DNA of 35,901 nt. It comes from Deltaproteobacteria bacterium. GTDB lineage: Bacteria; Desulfobacterota; Desulfobaccia; Desulfobaccales; 0-14-0-80-60-11. A program made the translations under genes and the position numbers. Each line of letters begins with the position of its first letter. The first letter of the stretch is position 1. The stretch lies in the NCBI GenBank assembly GCA_016208235.1, contig JACQYN010000161.1, positions 1 through 35,901 of the forward strand, in the 5' to 3' direction. The notes beneath the pieces were generated by a model that made no database searches, had not been told where the DNA came from, and worked only from the letters and a program-made list of their open reading frames with translations. Shown in pieces: positions 25,873 to 34,522 of this stretch.

Positions 25873-26588
25873 ATGGCAATGTGGGAAGAGCTGAATATGG
25901 CGGAATTTGAGGGCCTGCAAGGGCGGATCAAGACGGTTATCCTGCCCGTGGGCTCCCTGGAGGAGCACGGGCCTCATCTGCCCCTGGGCACCGACCTCTT
26001 CCACGCCCTGGAGTTGGCCCGGCGCGGGCCGTGCTGGTGGCCCCGCCGCTGTTTTATGGGGTATGCCGCTCCACCCGGGAGCATCCGGGCACGGTGAGCC
26101 TCTCCGGGGACACCCTCCGGGCGTTGGTTAAGGACCTGGGCCGGGAGTTTTACCGCCAGGGTTTTTGTAATCTGGCCATCATCAGCGGCCACGCCGGGGG
26201 CACCCATATGGCCGCGCTCCTGGAGGCGGGGGAGACCTTGCTGGAGGAACTGCCGGAGCTTAGGGTGGCGGTGGTCAACATCCTGGACCTGCTCCGGGAG
26301 GTTCTTGCACAGAACCCCCAGTTGGTGCAAACCCAAGGGGACGCCCACGCCGGCGAGGTGGAGACCGCGCTCATGCTGGCCGCGTACCCCCATTTGGTTA
26401 AAGGCGCGGCCCCCGCGGAATGGCCCGCGTTCCCTAAATATATCCTGGTGCGGGACAAACGCCGCTTTTGGCCGGGAGGGGTCTGGGGCGATCCTTCAAA
26501 GGCTACCGCGGCCCAGGGGGAAGAGATATTGCGGCTGGAGGCGCAGCGTTTGGGCCGGGTGATTGCCGCCCTGGAAGAGGAAGAATAA
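25873..26588 (+). pseudogene. Creatininase-family amidohydrolase, frameshifted
   Basis: The creatininase family includes metal-dependent amidohydrolases such as creatininase, an FAPy deformylase and the mycofactocin peptidase. The 5' part is in one frame from the ATG at 25873 (good site AAGGGATT) and holds the metal motif LPVGSLEEHGPHLPLGTD. Near 26015-26031 the match jumps to another frame (VLVAPPLFYGVCRSTREHPGT), which runs to 26588 with the other site residues in SGHAGGTH and AGEVETALML. All key residues exist, but split over two frames, and a few codons seem missing at the join. Without the shift it would be a normal-size enzyme of about 235 residues. A recent mutation or a base error are equally possible. 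Confidence 0.78.
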
Positions 26589-26675
26589 CCTGAATACTTT
26601 TTCTTGACTTTTAATTGTAGATACTTTAGGTTGCTGGATGGATAAAGAAAATAGTTCAGGGAAGAAAGAGTATAA

Positions 26676-26927
26676 ATGATTGCAGAAGCCATTGAACGTT
26701 TAGCCGACCGAGTATTGGCCTACGACGAACCGGAACTCACCGCCCTCCTGAATCATTTTAAATCCCGCATGGAGCAATTGGAGATCTCACCCGCGTGGGA
26801 ACGCGCGGTGATCGCCTACTTCCTGATTAACGGGGTCCGGGTCAAAAACTCTCTGAAAAAAGGGAATAAGCACAAACCGGAGCGCCAATCGGATGGCCGC
26901 CCCGCCCTGCGTCTGGTAAAGGCTTAA
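26676..26927 (+). CDS. Small hypothetical protein
   Basis: An 83-residue soluble protein of no family I recognise. It is mostly helical in the first 60 residues (IAEAIERLADRVLAYDEPELTALLNHF), with a basic tail (NSLKKGNKHKPERQ). It has an ATG start, GGAAGAAAG at fair spacing and a possible weak promoter (TTGACT at 26604). Coding is likely from the codon pattern; function unknown. Confidence 0.6.
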   Translation: MIAEAIERLADRVLAYDEPELTALLNHFKSRMEQLEISPAWERAVIAYFLINGVRVKNSLKKGNKHKPERQSDGRPALRLVKA

Positions 26928-27259
26928 AACTCCTGAAAACCCGGCTTTTGCCTCAGCCTTGGCCCTTTAAAGAGAGGGTTAGGGTGAGGGGTATTTATTC
27001 TCTTGACTTTCCGTATCCGCAATTAAAAAACTCACCACAGAGACACAGAGACACAGAGAGCACAGAGGCTCACAGAGAAAATCAGTGGCCAGTGGTCAGT
27101 AGTTATAGCGATTGCCAAAAATCTTTTCTTTATTCAATATCTCCCTATAAGCATCATCAACTGTCATTCTGAGAGAGCCTAAGCTTTTCACTGGCCACTG
27201 ACCACTGAAAAACTGATCACTTTTCTGTGTCCTCTGTGTCTCCGTGGTGAATCTTTCTT
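26928..27259. repeat. Nested inverted tandem arrays between the 83-residue ORF and der
   Basis: No gene. First a relic of the CCCTCACCCTAACCCTCT motif (26970-26992, inverted). Then outer arms of CACAGAG octamers (27033-27077 and 27221-27249, inverted) and inner arms of CAGTGGC/CAGTGGT heptamers (27083-27102 and 27189-27208, inverted). Read as RNA this is a two-storey hairpin with a loop of about 85 bases. The right outer arm ends about ten bases from the der stop. Confidence 0.78.
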
Positions 27260-28783
<1,524 letters not shown>

Positions 28784-28785
<2 letters not shown>

Positions 28786-30163
28786 ATTTAGGCTGCTGCG
28801 CCAACTTTTTTGGGGGCCAGTTGCGGAGCATCTCCACGGCCCGCTTCAGTTGGGGGTCCTGATCCAGTTCCGCGGCGGCGATGGGTTGGCTCCAGGGCTT
28901 ATCCGTCAGGCCTTCTTTGCGCATGTGCTTGCTCAGGGACTCCTCCCGGACTTTTTGCAAGCTTTTGCCCACGGGGATTTCCGGTTCCTGGACCACCTCA
29001 TCCGGGACAATGCCCTTGTCCTGGATGGTGGCGCCGCTGGGAGTGTGAAAGAGGGCCGTGGTCAGGCGCAGGGCGGACCCGTCTTCCAGGGGAATGATGG
29101 TTTGCACTGAACCCTTGCCGAAGCTCTTGGTGCCGATGACGATGGCCCGCTTCTGGTCCTTGAGCGCGCCGGCCACGATTTCCGAGGCCGAGGCGCTGCC
29201 CTCGTTGATGATGACCACCATGGGCGCGGGAACCTCTATCTTCTTGCCGGGGTGGGCGTAGAAGCGCATGTTCTGCTGGGGAGAGCGCCCTTCCGTATAG
29301 ACGATGAGCCCGGAACTGAGGAATTCGTCCGTTACCCGCACCGCCTGCTCCAGCAGGCCTCCCGGGTCATTGCGCAGGTCCAGGATCAGACCTTTGAAGG
29401 GAGTGAGGCGTTGCTGCATCTTCTTCAGGTAGGCCTGCAGGTCCTGGTCGGTCTGGTCCTGGAAATTGGCCAGGCGGATATAGCCAATGCCCCCGTCGAT
29501 GATACGGGCTTTGACGCTGCGGATGGGGATGATCTCCCGGACAATCGCAAAATCCTTGGGTTGTGCAAAACCTTCCCGGTTGATGGTGAGGGTCACCTTG
29601 GAGCCTTTGGGGCCCCGGATGGCCTTCACCGCTTCGGTGAGGCTCATGTTTTTGGTGGGCGCGCCGTTGATTTTGACGATCTGATCCCCGGCCTGGAGGC
29701 CCATGCGGTAGGCAGGGGTGCCTTCAATGGGGGAGACCACCGTCAGGATGCGGTCCTTCAGGGTAATTTCGATGCCGATGCCGCTGAATTTGCCCTTGGT
29801 TTCGATCTGCAACTCCCGGTATTCCTCCGGGTTCATAAAGGAGGAGTGGGAATCCAAAGTGCTCACCGCGCCCTGGATGGCCCCATAAATTAGATCCTTA
29901 GGGGTCTTGGGCTCCACATACTGTTCTTCCACCAGGGCCAGGGCCTGGGCCAGGACCCGGAGCTTGGCGTCTGCGACTGGGGCGACGGGTTGTGATAGCG
30001 CCGTCATTTGTACGGGGGCGCCCCGGAAGTCGGCGGCAGTGGGGACCGGCTGCCACAGGAACAGACCGCCGCAGAGGGCGAGAATCAGAAATAGGCCCGC
30101 AAAGCCGCCCGCTATTTTTCTGGGGGTCATGGGCTTTCCCCCACGCCTCCGGCACGAAATCAT
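28784..30163 (-). CDS. ctpA: C-terminal processing protease, S41 family (active form)
   Basis: Periplasmic, membrane-anchored serine protease that trims or degrades envelope proteins. Order: one N-terminal membrane anchor (IAGGFAGLFLILALCGGLFLW), helical cap, PDZ domain (PAYRMGLQAGDQIVKINGAP) and the S41 core. The catalytic Ser325 lies in NEGSASASEIVAG and Lys350 in SFGKGSVQ, with the 25-residue spacing of Prc. I take the ATG at 30163, which overlaps the upstream paralogue stop by four bases; an ATG at 30130 with GGGGGAAAG before it is an alternative. The longer ORF start is inside the upstream gene. The C-terminal tail is Gln/Lys-rich. Confidence 0.93.
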
Positions 30164-31419
30164 GGTTTTTCCACCTTTCCCGCTAATTTCCGGGGCTTTC
30201 CAGTCTTTAAAATCTCCAAGGCCTGCTCCACCCAAGGGTCTTGTTCCGGCAGGAGCTTGATTGGGGTGGTGACGCCGGCGGGGGCGGCGGGCGTTTTACC
30301 CGCGACTTCAGGCTCCAGCCCCTTGCCGTGAATCTTCTGGCCTTTGGGGGTATAACATTGGGCCACAGTCATCACCAGGGCGGAGCCGTCCTGGAGGGGC
30401 AGGACCTTGGTGAGGCCGCACAGCCCCACGGTTTTTGAGCCCAGAAGCACGGCCTGGAACTGGTCCCGGAGAGCCCCGGCCAGGACCTCCGCGGCCCGGG
30501 CCGTGCCCCCGTCCACCAGCACCACCAGGGGCAGGTTTAACTTGGAAAGCTCTTCCCGAGCGCTGCCGTGATAAGTCTGGCTCGGCTCCGGGGGGCGGCC
30601 CCGGGTGGAAGCCACCTCTTTTTCCCCCAGGAAGGGGGAGGCTGCGCGCACCGCCAGGTCCAGGCTGCCCCGGGCATTATTACGCAGATCCAGGACAATT
30701 CCCCGGATGGGCGGGTGGTGCAGTTTCAATGGTTTCAAGGTTGCGATCAACTCTCCCGGGGTTTCCGGGGTGAAGTAGGGAACGCGGATATAAGCATAGG
30801 AGTCCTGGAGGACTTTAGAGCTCACCCGCCCCGGGGCCAGGGGTTCCAGGGTCAAGGTCAGGTCCAGGGGTTTGACCAGGCCGTTGCGTAGAACTTGGAG
30901 TTTGAACGCGGTTCCCGGGTTTCCCCGGAAGCGGCTGGTGGCCTCCTGGGTGGTGAGATTGCGCACCAGTTGCCCGTTGATCTTGAGGATGTGGTCCCCC
31001 GGCCGCAGCCCGGCCCGCCAGGCCGGTCCGTATTCCATGACCGAAACCGCGGTGAGGAGGTTGTCCTTGTAAATCAAATCTACCCCGGCTTCCGCCACGG
31101 GCCCCTTCTGTCCGCTCAGAACCTGCTGATATTCCTTGGGGGTGAGGAAAGAAGAGTCGGGGTCCAAGGAATTCATCAAACCTCGGAGGGAGCCATAGAC
31201 TATTTCTTCTTCGCTCTTTTTATGGACGAATTTCTGGGAGATTTCATGGAAGGCTTCCATAATCAGCCGCAGGGCTTCATAGTTCTGGGCGGAAGTGGAA
31301 GCGGCCGCGGTGGGTTGCGTCCCGGAAAACGCCAGAAAAAGGGCCAGAAAGAAGGGCAGGATCCGGTATAGGAACACACCGCACCCGGTTCGGGAGTTTT
31401 TGATTTTGAAAAGTTTCAC
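30160..31419 (-). CDS. S41 protease paralogue lacking the catalytic Ser and Lys
   Basis: Same architecture as its downstream neighbour: signal or anchor segment (ILPFFLALFLAFSGTQPTAAA), helical cap, PDZ domain (GPAWRAGLRPGDHILKINGQL) and S41 core. In the line-up with CtpA the nucleophile motif GSASASE reads GTARAAE (Ser to Arg308) and SFGKGSV reads TVGLCGL (Lys to Leu333), while the structural residues around both are kept. It should be unable to cut peptides, but may bind substrate or regulate CtpA, which it overlaps by four bases. Start: GTG at 31419 with GAGG seven bases upstream gives 419 residues; the track start 31506 lies in the transketolase region. Confidence 0.85.
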   Translation of the reverse strand: MKLFKIKNSRTGCGVFLYRILPFFLALFLAFSGTQPTAAASTSAQNYEALRLIMEAFHEISQKFVHKKSEEEIVYGSLRGLMNSLDPDSSFLTPKEYQQVLSGQKGPVAEAGVDLIYKDNLLTAVSVMEYGPAWRAGLRPGDHILKINGQLVRNLTTQEATSRFRGNPGTAFKLQVLRNGLVKPLDLTLTLEPLAPGRVSSKVLQDSYAYIRVPYFTPETPGELIATLKPLKLHHPPIRGIVLDLRNNARGSLDLAVRAASPFLGEKEVASTRGRPPEPSQTYHGSAREELSKLNLPLVVLVDGGTARAAEVLAGALRDQFQAVLLGSKTVGLCGLTKVLPLQDGSALVMTVAQCYTPKGQKIHGKGLEPEVAGKTPAAPAGVTTPIKLLPEQDPWVEQALEILKTGKPRKLAGKVEKP

Positions 31420-31502
31420 GGGATTGCCTCTTATCTGTAATCCAGGCGGGGGAACGCAGTTAAGCAGGGATGCGAGCCCGGTCTTAACTCCGACCCTGCC
31501 CC

Positions 31503-32450
31503 TCAACGCCCGTTTTTGCGGGCCAGCGCCTTTATTGCCGCTCCTTTAATATCATCGGGCATCAAGCCGTAATGCTTCAGCAGAATTTCCGCCTTGCCGG
31601 AGGTGCCGAAGATGTCCCGGAGGCCGATGCGTTGCAAGGGCACGGGGCAGTGTTCGGCCAGGACTTCGCTCACCGCGCTGCCCAGGCCTCCGGTGGCCAG
31701 GTGTTCTTCGGCGGTAACAAAAGCGCCGGTCAGCCGCGCGGAGTCCACCACCAATTGCCAGTCCAGGGGTTTCAGGCAAGAGAGGTTGAGGACCCGGGCG
31801 GAAACGCCTTCTTGGGCCAGGAGGTGCGCGGCCTCAAGGCAGTGATGGACCATGAGGCCGACACCGGCCAGGGTGACGTCCTCTCCTTCCCGCAGGATGT
31901 AGCCTCGCCCCAGTTCGAAGCGGTGGTCCTCGTCGTAAATCACCGGGAAGGGCATGCGCCCGGTGCGGATATAGACCGGGCCTTGATACTCCACGGCCCA
32001 CCGGACCATGGCCCTGGTCTCGGGGCCGTCTGCGGGCACCAACACCACCATGTTGGGGAGGATGCGCATCAGGGCCAGGTCCTCCACCGCCTGGTGGGAG
32101 CCGCCGTCTTCGCCCACGCTGACGCCGCCATGGCTCGCCACGATCTTGACGTTGAGCTTGGTGTAGGCGATGCTTTGCCGGATCTGCTCCCAGGCCCGGC
32201 CGGTGGCGAACATGGCGAAAGTGCTGGCAAAGGGAATCTTGCCCCCCAGGGCCAGGCCCGCGGCGGTGCCCAGCATATCTTGCTCAGCAACCCCCAGGTT
32301 GAAAAAGCGCTGGGGGAAGGCCTTGGCAAAATGCTTCGTCTGGGTGGACCCGGACAGGTCTGCGTCCAGGGCGACGATATCGGGGTTCTCTTTTCCTAAT
32401 TGCAGCAGGGCCTTGCCGTATTCGACCCGGGTGCTTTCTTGCGCGGCCAA
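31503..32450 (-). CDS. Transketolase, C-terminal subunit
   Basis: Carries the pyrimidine-binding and C-terminal domains of a split transketolase (315 residues). The catalytic Glu lies in NLGVAEQDMLGTAAGLAL. Other marks are SHGGVSVGEDGGSHQAVEDLAL and the domain junction GPVYIRTGRMPFPV. The start is a TTG at 32450, strongly indicated by AGGAG five bases upstream. It works with the N-terminal subunit encoded just upstream in two-carbon transfer between sugar phosphates. Their spacer of about 124 bases is filled with two repeat arrays, unusual for a two-subunit enzyme. Confidence 0.93.
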   Translation of the reverse strand: MAAQESTRVEYGKALLQLGKENPDIVALDADLSGSTQTKHFAKAFPQRFFNLGVAEQDMLGTAAGLALGGKIPFASTFAMFATGRAWEQIRQSIAYTKLNVKIVASHGGVSVGEDGGSHQAVEDLALMRILPNMVVLVPADGPETRAMVRWAVEYQGPVYIRTGRMPFPVIYDEDHRFELGRGYILREGEDVTLAGVGLMVHHCLEAAHLLAQEGVSARVLNLSCLKPLDWQLVVDSARLTGAFVTAEEHLATGGLGSAVSEVLAEHCPVPLQRIGLRDIFGTSGKAEILLKHYGLMPDDIKGAAIKALARKNGR

Positions 32451-32469
32451 TTTATCTCCTGATTAAAAA

Positions 32470-32571
32470 GTTCCAAGTTCCAAGTTCCTGGTTCCAGGTT
32501 CAAAGTTCAAAAACTTCGGAAAAGGCTTGCCTGACTCAATTTTCTAACCGAAAACCGAAAACAGAAAACCG
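32470..32571. repeat. TTCCAAG and CCGAAAA heptamer arrays between the transketolase halves
   Basis: 32470-32512 holds five to six decayed units of GTTCCAA/GTTCAAA. 32548-32571 holds three to four CCGAAAA units ending CCGTATTTAA exactly at the stop codon of the N-terminal subunit gene. The two arrays differ in sequence and are not an inverted pair. Confidence 0.7.
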
Positions 32572-32574
32572 TAT

Positions 32575-33471
32575 TTAAGCGGCGTGCAATTCCTTCAGGG
32601 CCTGCTCGTATTCCTCTTTGCTAGGGGTCACGCCGTGGTATTTCACCTGGTTTTCAAAGATGGAAACCCCCTTGCCTTTCACCGTATGGGCGATGATCAT
32701 GGAGGGGCGGCCTTTCACCCCGTGGGTTTCTTGCAACCCGGCCAGCAGTTCCGGGAAGGCGTGGCCGTCCACTTCGAGGGTATGCCACCCGAAGGCCTCC
32801 CATTTCTGAGCCAGGGGTTCGAGACTCATCACCTCCGCGGTGCGGCCGTCAATCTGCAGGCGGTTGCGATCCAGGACGGCCACCAGGTTATCCAGGCGGT
32901 AATGGGCCGCGGTCATGGCCGCCTCCCAGATCTGCCCCTCCTGGACTTCGCCGTCTCCCAACAAGGCATAAACCCGGGTGCCACCCCCATTGAGGCGGGA
33001 CGCCAGGGCCATGCCGTTGGCAATAGAGAGGCCCTGGCCCAGGGAGCCGGTGGAGACCTCTACTCCCGGGGTGCAGGAGGAATCCGGGTGGCCCTGCAAG
33101 GAGCTGCCGAACTGGCGCAGGGTGAACAGTTCTTCCCGGGGGAAATAACCCAGCCGGGAGAGCACCGCGTATAAAGCGGGCGCGGCGTGGCCCTTGGAGA
33201 GCACGAAGCGGTCCCGCTGGGGCCAGCAAGGGTCCTGGGGGTTGAGGCGCATCTGCGCGAAAAACAGCGCCACCAGGATATCGGTGGCCGACAGCGACCC
33301 TCCCGTGTGGCCGGAGCCGGCCTTAAAGAGCATTTCAATGATATCCAGGCGGACCTGCCGGGCTATCTCCCGGAGATGGGAAATGTCGGGAATCTCTTGG
33401 CAATTCTTTGTCACGATGGTGTGGACCCCTGTTTTATTAATATAATAAATAATGGGATTATTTGCTACCAT
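32575..33471 (-). CDS. Transketolase, N-terminal subunit
   Basis: Thiamine-diphosphate-binding half of a split transketolase of the non-oxidative pentose phosphate pathway. Marks: GSGHTGGSLSATDIL (GHTGG where most have GHPGG), DRFVLSKGHAAPALYA, and the ThDP motif LLGDGEVQEGQIWEAAM continuing to DRNRLQ. The ATG at 33471 gives an AT-rich N terminus unlike the family (MVANNPIIYYINKTG). A GTG at 33414, with AGGGG about 11 bases upstream, gives a family-like start, so the first 19 codons may be leader. Works with the next gene. Confidence 0.92.
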   Translation of the reverse strand: MVANNPIIYYINKTGVHTIVTKNCQEIPDISHLREIARQVRLDIIEMLFKAGSGHTGGSLSATDILVALFFAQMRLNPQDPCWPQRDRFVLSKGHAAPALYAVLSRLGYFPREELFTLRQFGSSLQGHPDSSCTPGVEVSTGSLGQGLSIANGMALASRLNGGGTRVYALLGDGEVQEGQIWEAAMTAAHYRLDNLVAVLDRNRLQIDGRTAEVMSLEPLAQKWEAFGWHTLEVDGHAFPELLAGLQETHGVKGRPSMIIAHTVKGKGVSIFENQVKYHGVTPSKEEYEQALKELHAA

Positions 33472-33547
33472 AACCCCAAAAAACCTGCAAGGTTTGGAAA
33501 ATTATCCGGGCATTTGACCATCTGGGTGGGCTTACGGGTGAACCGAA

Positions 33548-33603
33548 AGTTCCAAGTTCCAAGTTCCAAGTTCAAAGTTCAAGGTTCAAGGTTCAAGGTT
33601 CAA
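33548..33603 (+). repeat. TTCCAAG heptamer tandem array upstream of the transketolase genes
   Basis: About eight units, GTTCCAA grading into GTTCAAG, all 7 bases long. Same strand orientation as the array at 32470-32512, so the N-terminal transketolase gene is flanked by direct copies. Confidence 0.8.
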
Positions 33604-33609
33604 AAAGCC

Positions 33610-33734
33610 GTAGGGCGGGCGTCCTCGCCCGCCCCTTTAGTCCGCACAGGCTGGAAAGCCTGTGCCACCAGTGTAGGGTGGGCACTGCCCACCTTTTCTT
33701 GCGGTTGTTAATGGCGGGCAGTGCCCGCCCTACA
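33610..33734. repeat. Dispersed REP-like hairpins, copy B, in a gene-free spacer
   Basis: 33610-33670 repeats the 12634-12694 element (GTAGGGCGGGCGTCCTCGCC then GCACAGGCTGGAAAGCC). It is followed by two more GTAGGG-type palindromes, GGTGGGCACTGCCCACC (about 33677) and GGCGGGCAGTGCCCGCC (about 33714). There is no gene between 33472 and 33980. Confidence 0.7.
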
Positions 33735-33749
33735 AAAAAGATAAACCTC

Positions 33750-33880
33750 GTTCCCAAGCTCCCGCTTGGGAACGGAATTGGCAGCGAAGCTCCTGCTTCG
33801 CTTAAAAAGGGGGCAATGGATTCTGTGAAAAAGCAGGAGCTTTTTCCTCCATTTGGGTTCCCAAGCAGGAGCTTGGGAAC
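33750..33880. repeat. Series of four hairpins with a common GC-AGGA-GC core
   Basis: GTTCCCAAGC-TCCC-GCTTGGGAAC (33750-33773), AGCGAAGC-TCCT-GCTTCGCT (33783-33802), AAAAAGC-AGGA-GCTTTTT (33828-33845) and GTTCCCAAGC-AGGA-GCTTGGGAAC (33857-33880). The loops are AGGA or its complement (one TCCC). The stems differ but are each perfect. Confidence 0.8.
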
Positions 33881-33894
33881 CAGAAAAATCATCC

Positions 33895-33924
33895 TTGTCC
33901 TTCCTCCGGCCAAGGTTATATAAT
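33895..33924 (+). promoter_or_regulatory. Predicted sigma-70 promoter of gatC
   Basis: TTGTCC (33895-33900), 18 bases, TATAAT (33919-33924), 57 bases before the gatC ATG. Confidence 0.6.
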
Positions 33925-33980
33925 GACTTTTTAAGTATCTGCGACCCTGGAGCCCAGGGCCGCTCTGAGGAGAAGAAAGC

Positions 33981-34265
33981 ATGGCCTTGACCCGGGAAGA
34001 AGTGCTGCACGTGGCCAACCTGGCGCGGCTCAGCCTGGAGCCCGCGGAAGTGGAGCTGTTCACCCGGCAGCTTAACGATATCCTGGCCTACGTGGAGAAA
34101 TTACAGGAGCTGGACACCACCGGAGTTACGCCCATGGCCCACGTCGTCCCGGTCTTTAACGCCTTCCGGGAGGATGAGGTAAAACCCGGTCTGCCCCGGG
34201 AAGAGGCCCTGGACAACGCGCCCTCCCGGGAAGAGGGGAGTTTTGTGGTGCCCAAGATCATTTAG
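33981..34265 (+). CDS. gatC: Asp/Glu-tRNA amidotransferase subunit C
   Basis: Small (94-residue) scaffold subunit of GatCAB, which converts Glu-tRNA(Gln) or Asp-tRNA(Asn) to the amide forms. Family start LTREEVLHVANLARLSLEPAE, then the belt region that wraps GatA (DTTGVTPMAHVVPVFNAFRED) and the end EEGSFVVPKII. GAGGAG precedes the ATG. Its stop codon is at the edge of a repeat array. gatA follows 257 bases later. Confidence 0.95.
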   Translation: MALTREEVLHVANLARLSLEPAEVELFTRQLNDILAYVEKLQELDTTGVTPMAHVVPVFNAFREDEVKPGLPREEALDNAPSREEGSFVVPKII

Positions 34266-34267
34266 AG

Positions 34268-34325
34268 ACGGTTTTCAGTTTTCGGTTTCCAGTTTTCGGT
34301 CTTAGGTCTTCGGTCTTAGGTCTTC
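34268..34325 (+). repeat. Heptamer array between gatC and gatA
   Basis: Begins three bases after the gatC stop (GACGGTTTTCAGTTTTCGG) and passes from GTTTTCG units into GGTCTTA/GGTCTTC units, all of period 7. No inverted partner next to gatA. Confidence 0.7.
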
Positions 34326-34355
34326 AATTATTGGGAAGGAGCGCTGAGCACCAGT

Positions 34356-34450
34356 TTTTAAGTCCCCCTTTTTTAAAGGGGGATTTTTAGGGGGATTTTC
34401 AACAGGTTGCATAAAATCCCCCCTGACCCCCCTTTAGAAAAGGGGGGAAA
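34356..34450. repeat. MITE-like 90-base inverted repeat, copy B
   Basis: AAGTCCCCCTTTTTTAAAGG at one end and CCCCCCTTTAGAAAAGGGGG at the other, nearly identical at its ends to copy A at 12289-12380. The middle differs (AACAGGTTGCAT against AGAGGCTTAC). It splits the gatC-gatA spacer. Confidence 0.72.
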
Positions 34451-34522
34451 TTCGGCCGATTCAAGGCTTTCTCCTTTGAATTAAGACCTTTTAATATCGG
34501 GACTAAATATAGGTTAAGGTTA

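Noticed and set aside
27033-27249. CRISPR array
   Set aside because: The repeats are 7-8 bases without spacers, and no cas gene is present.
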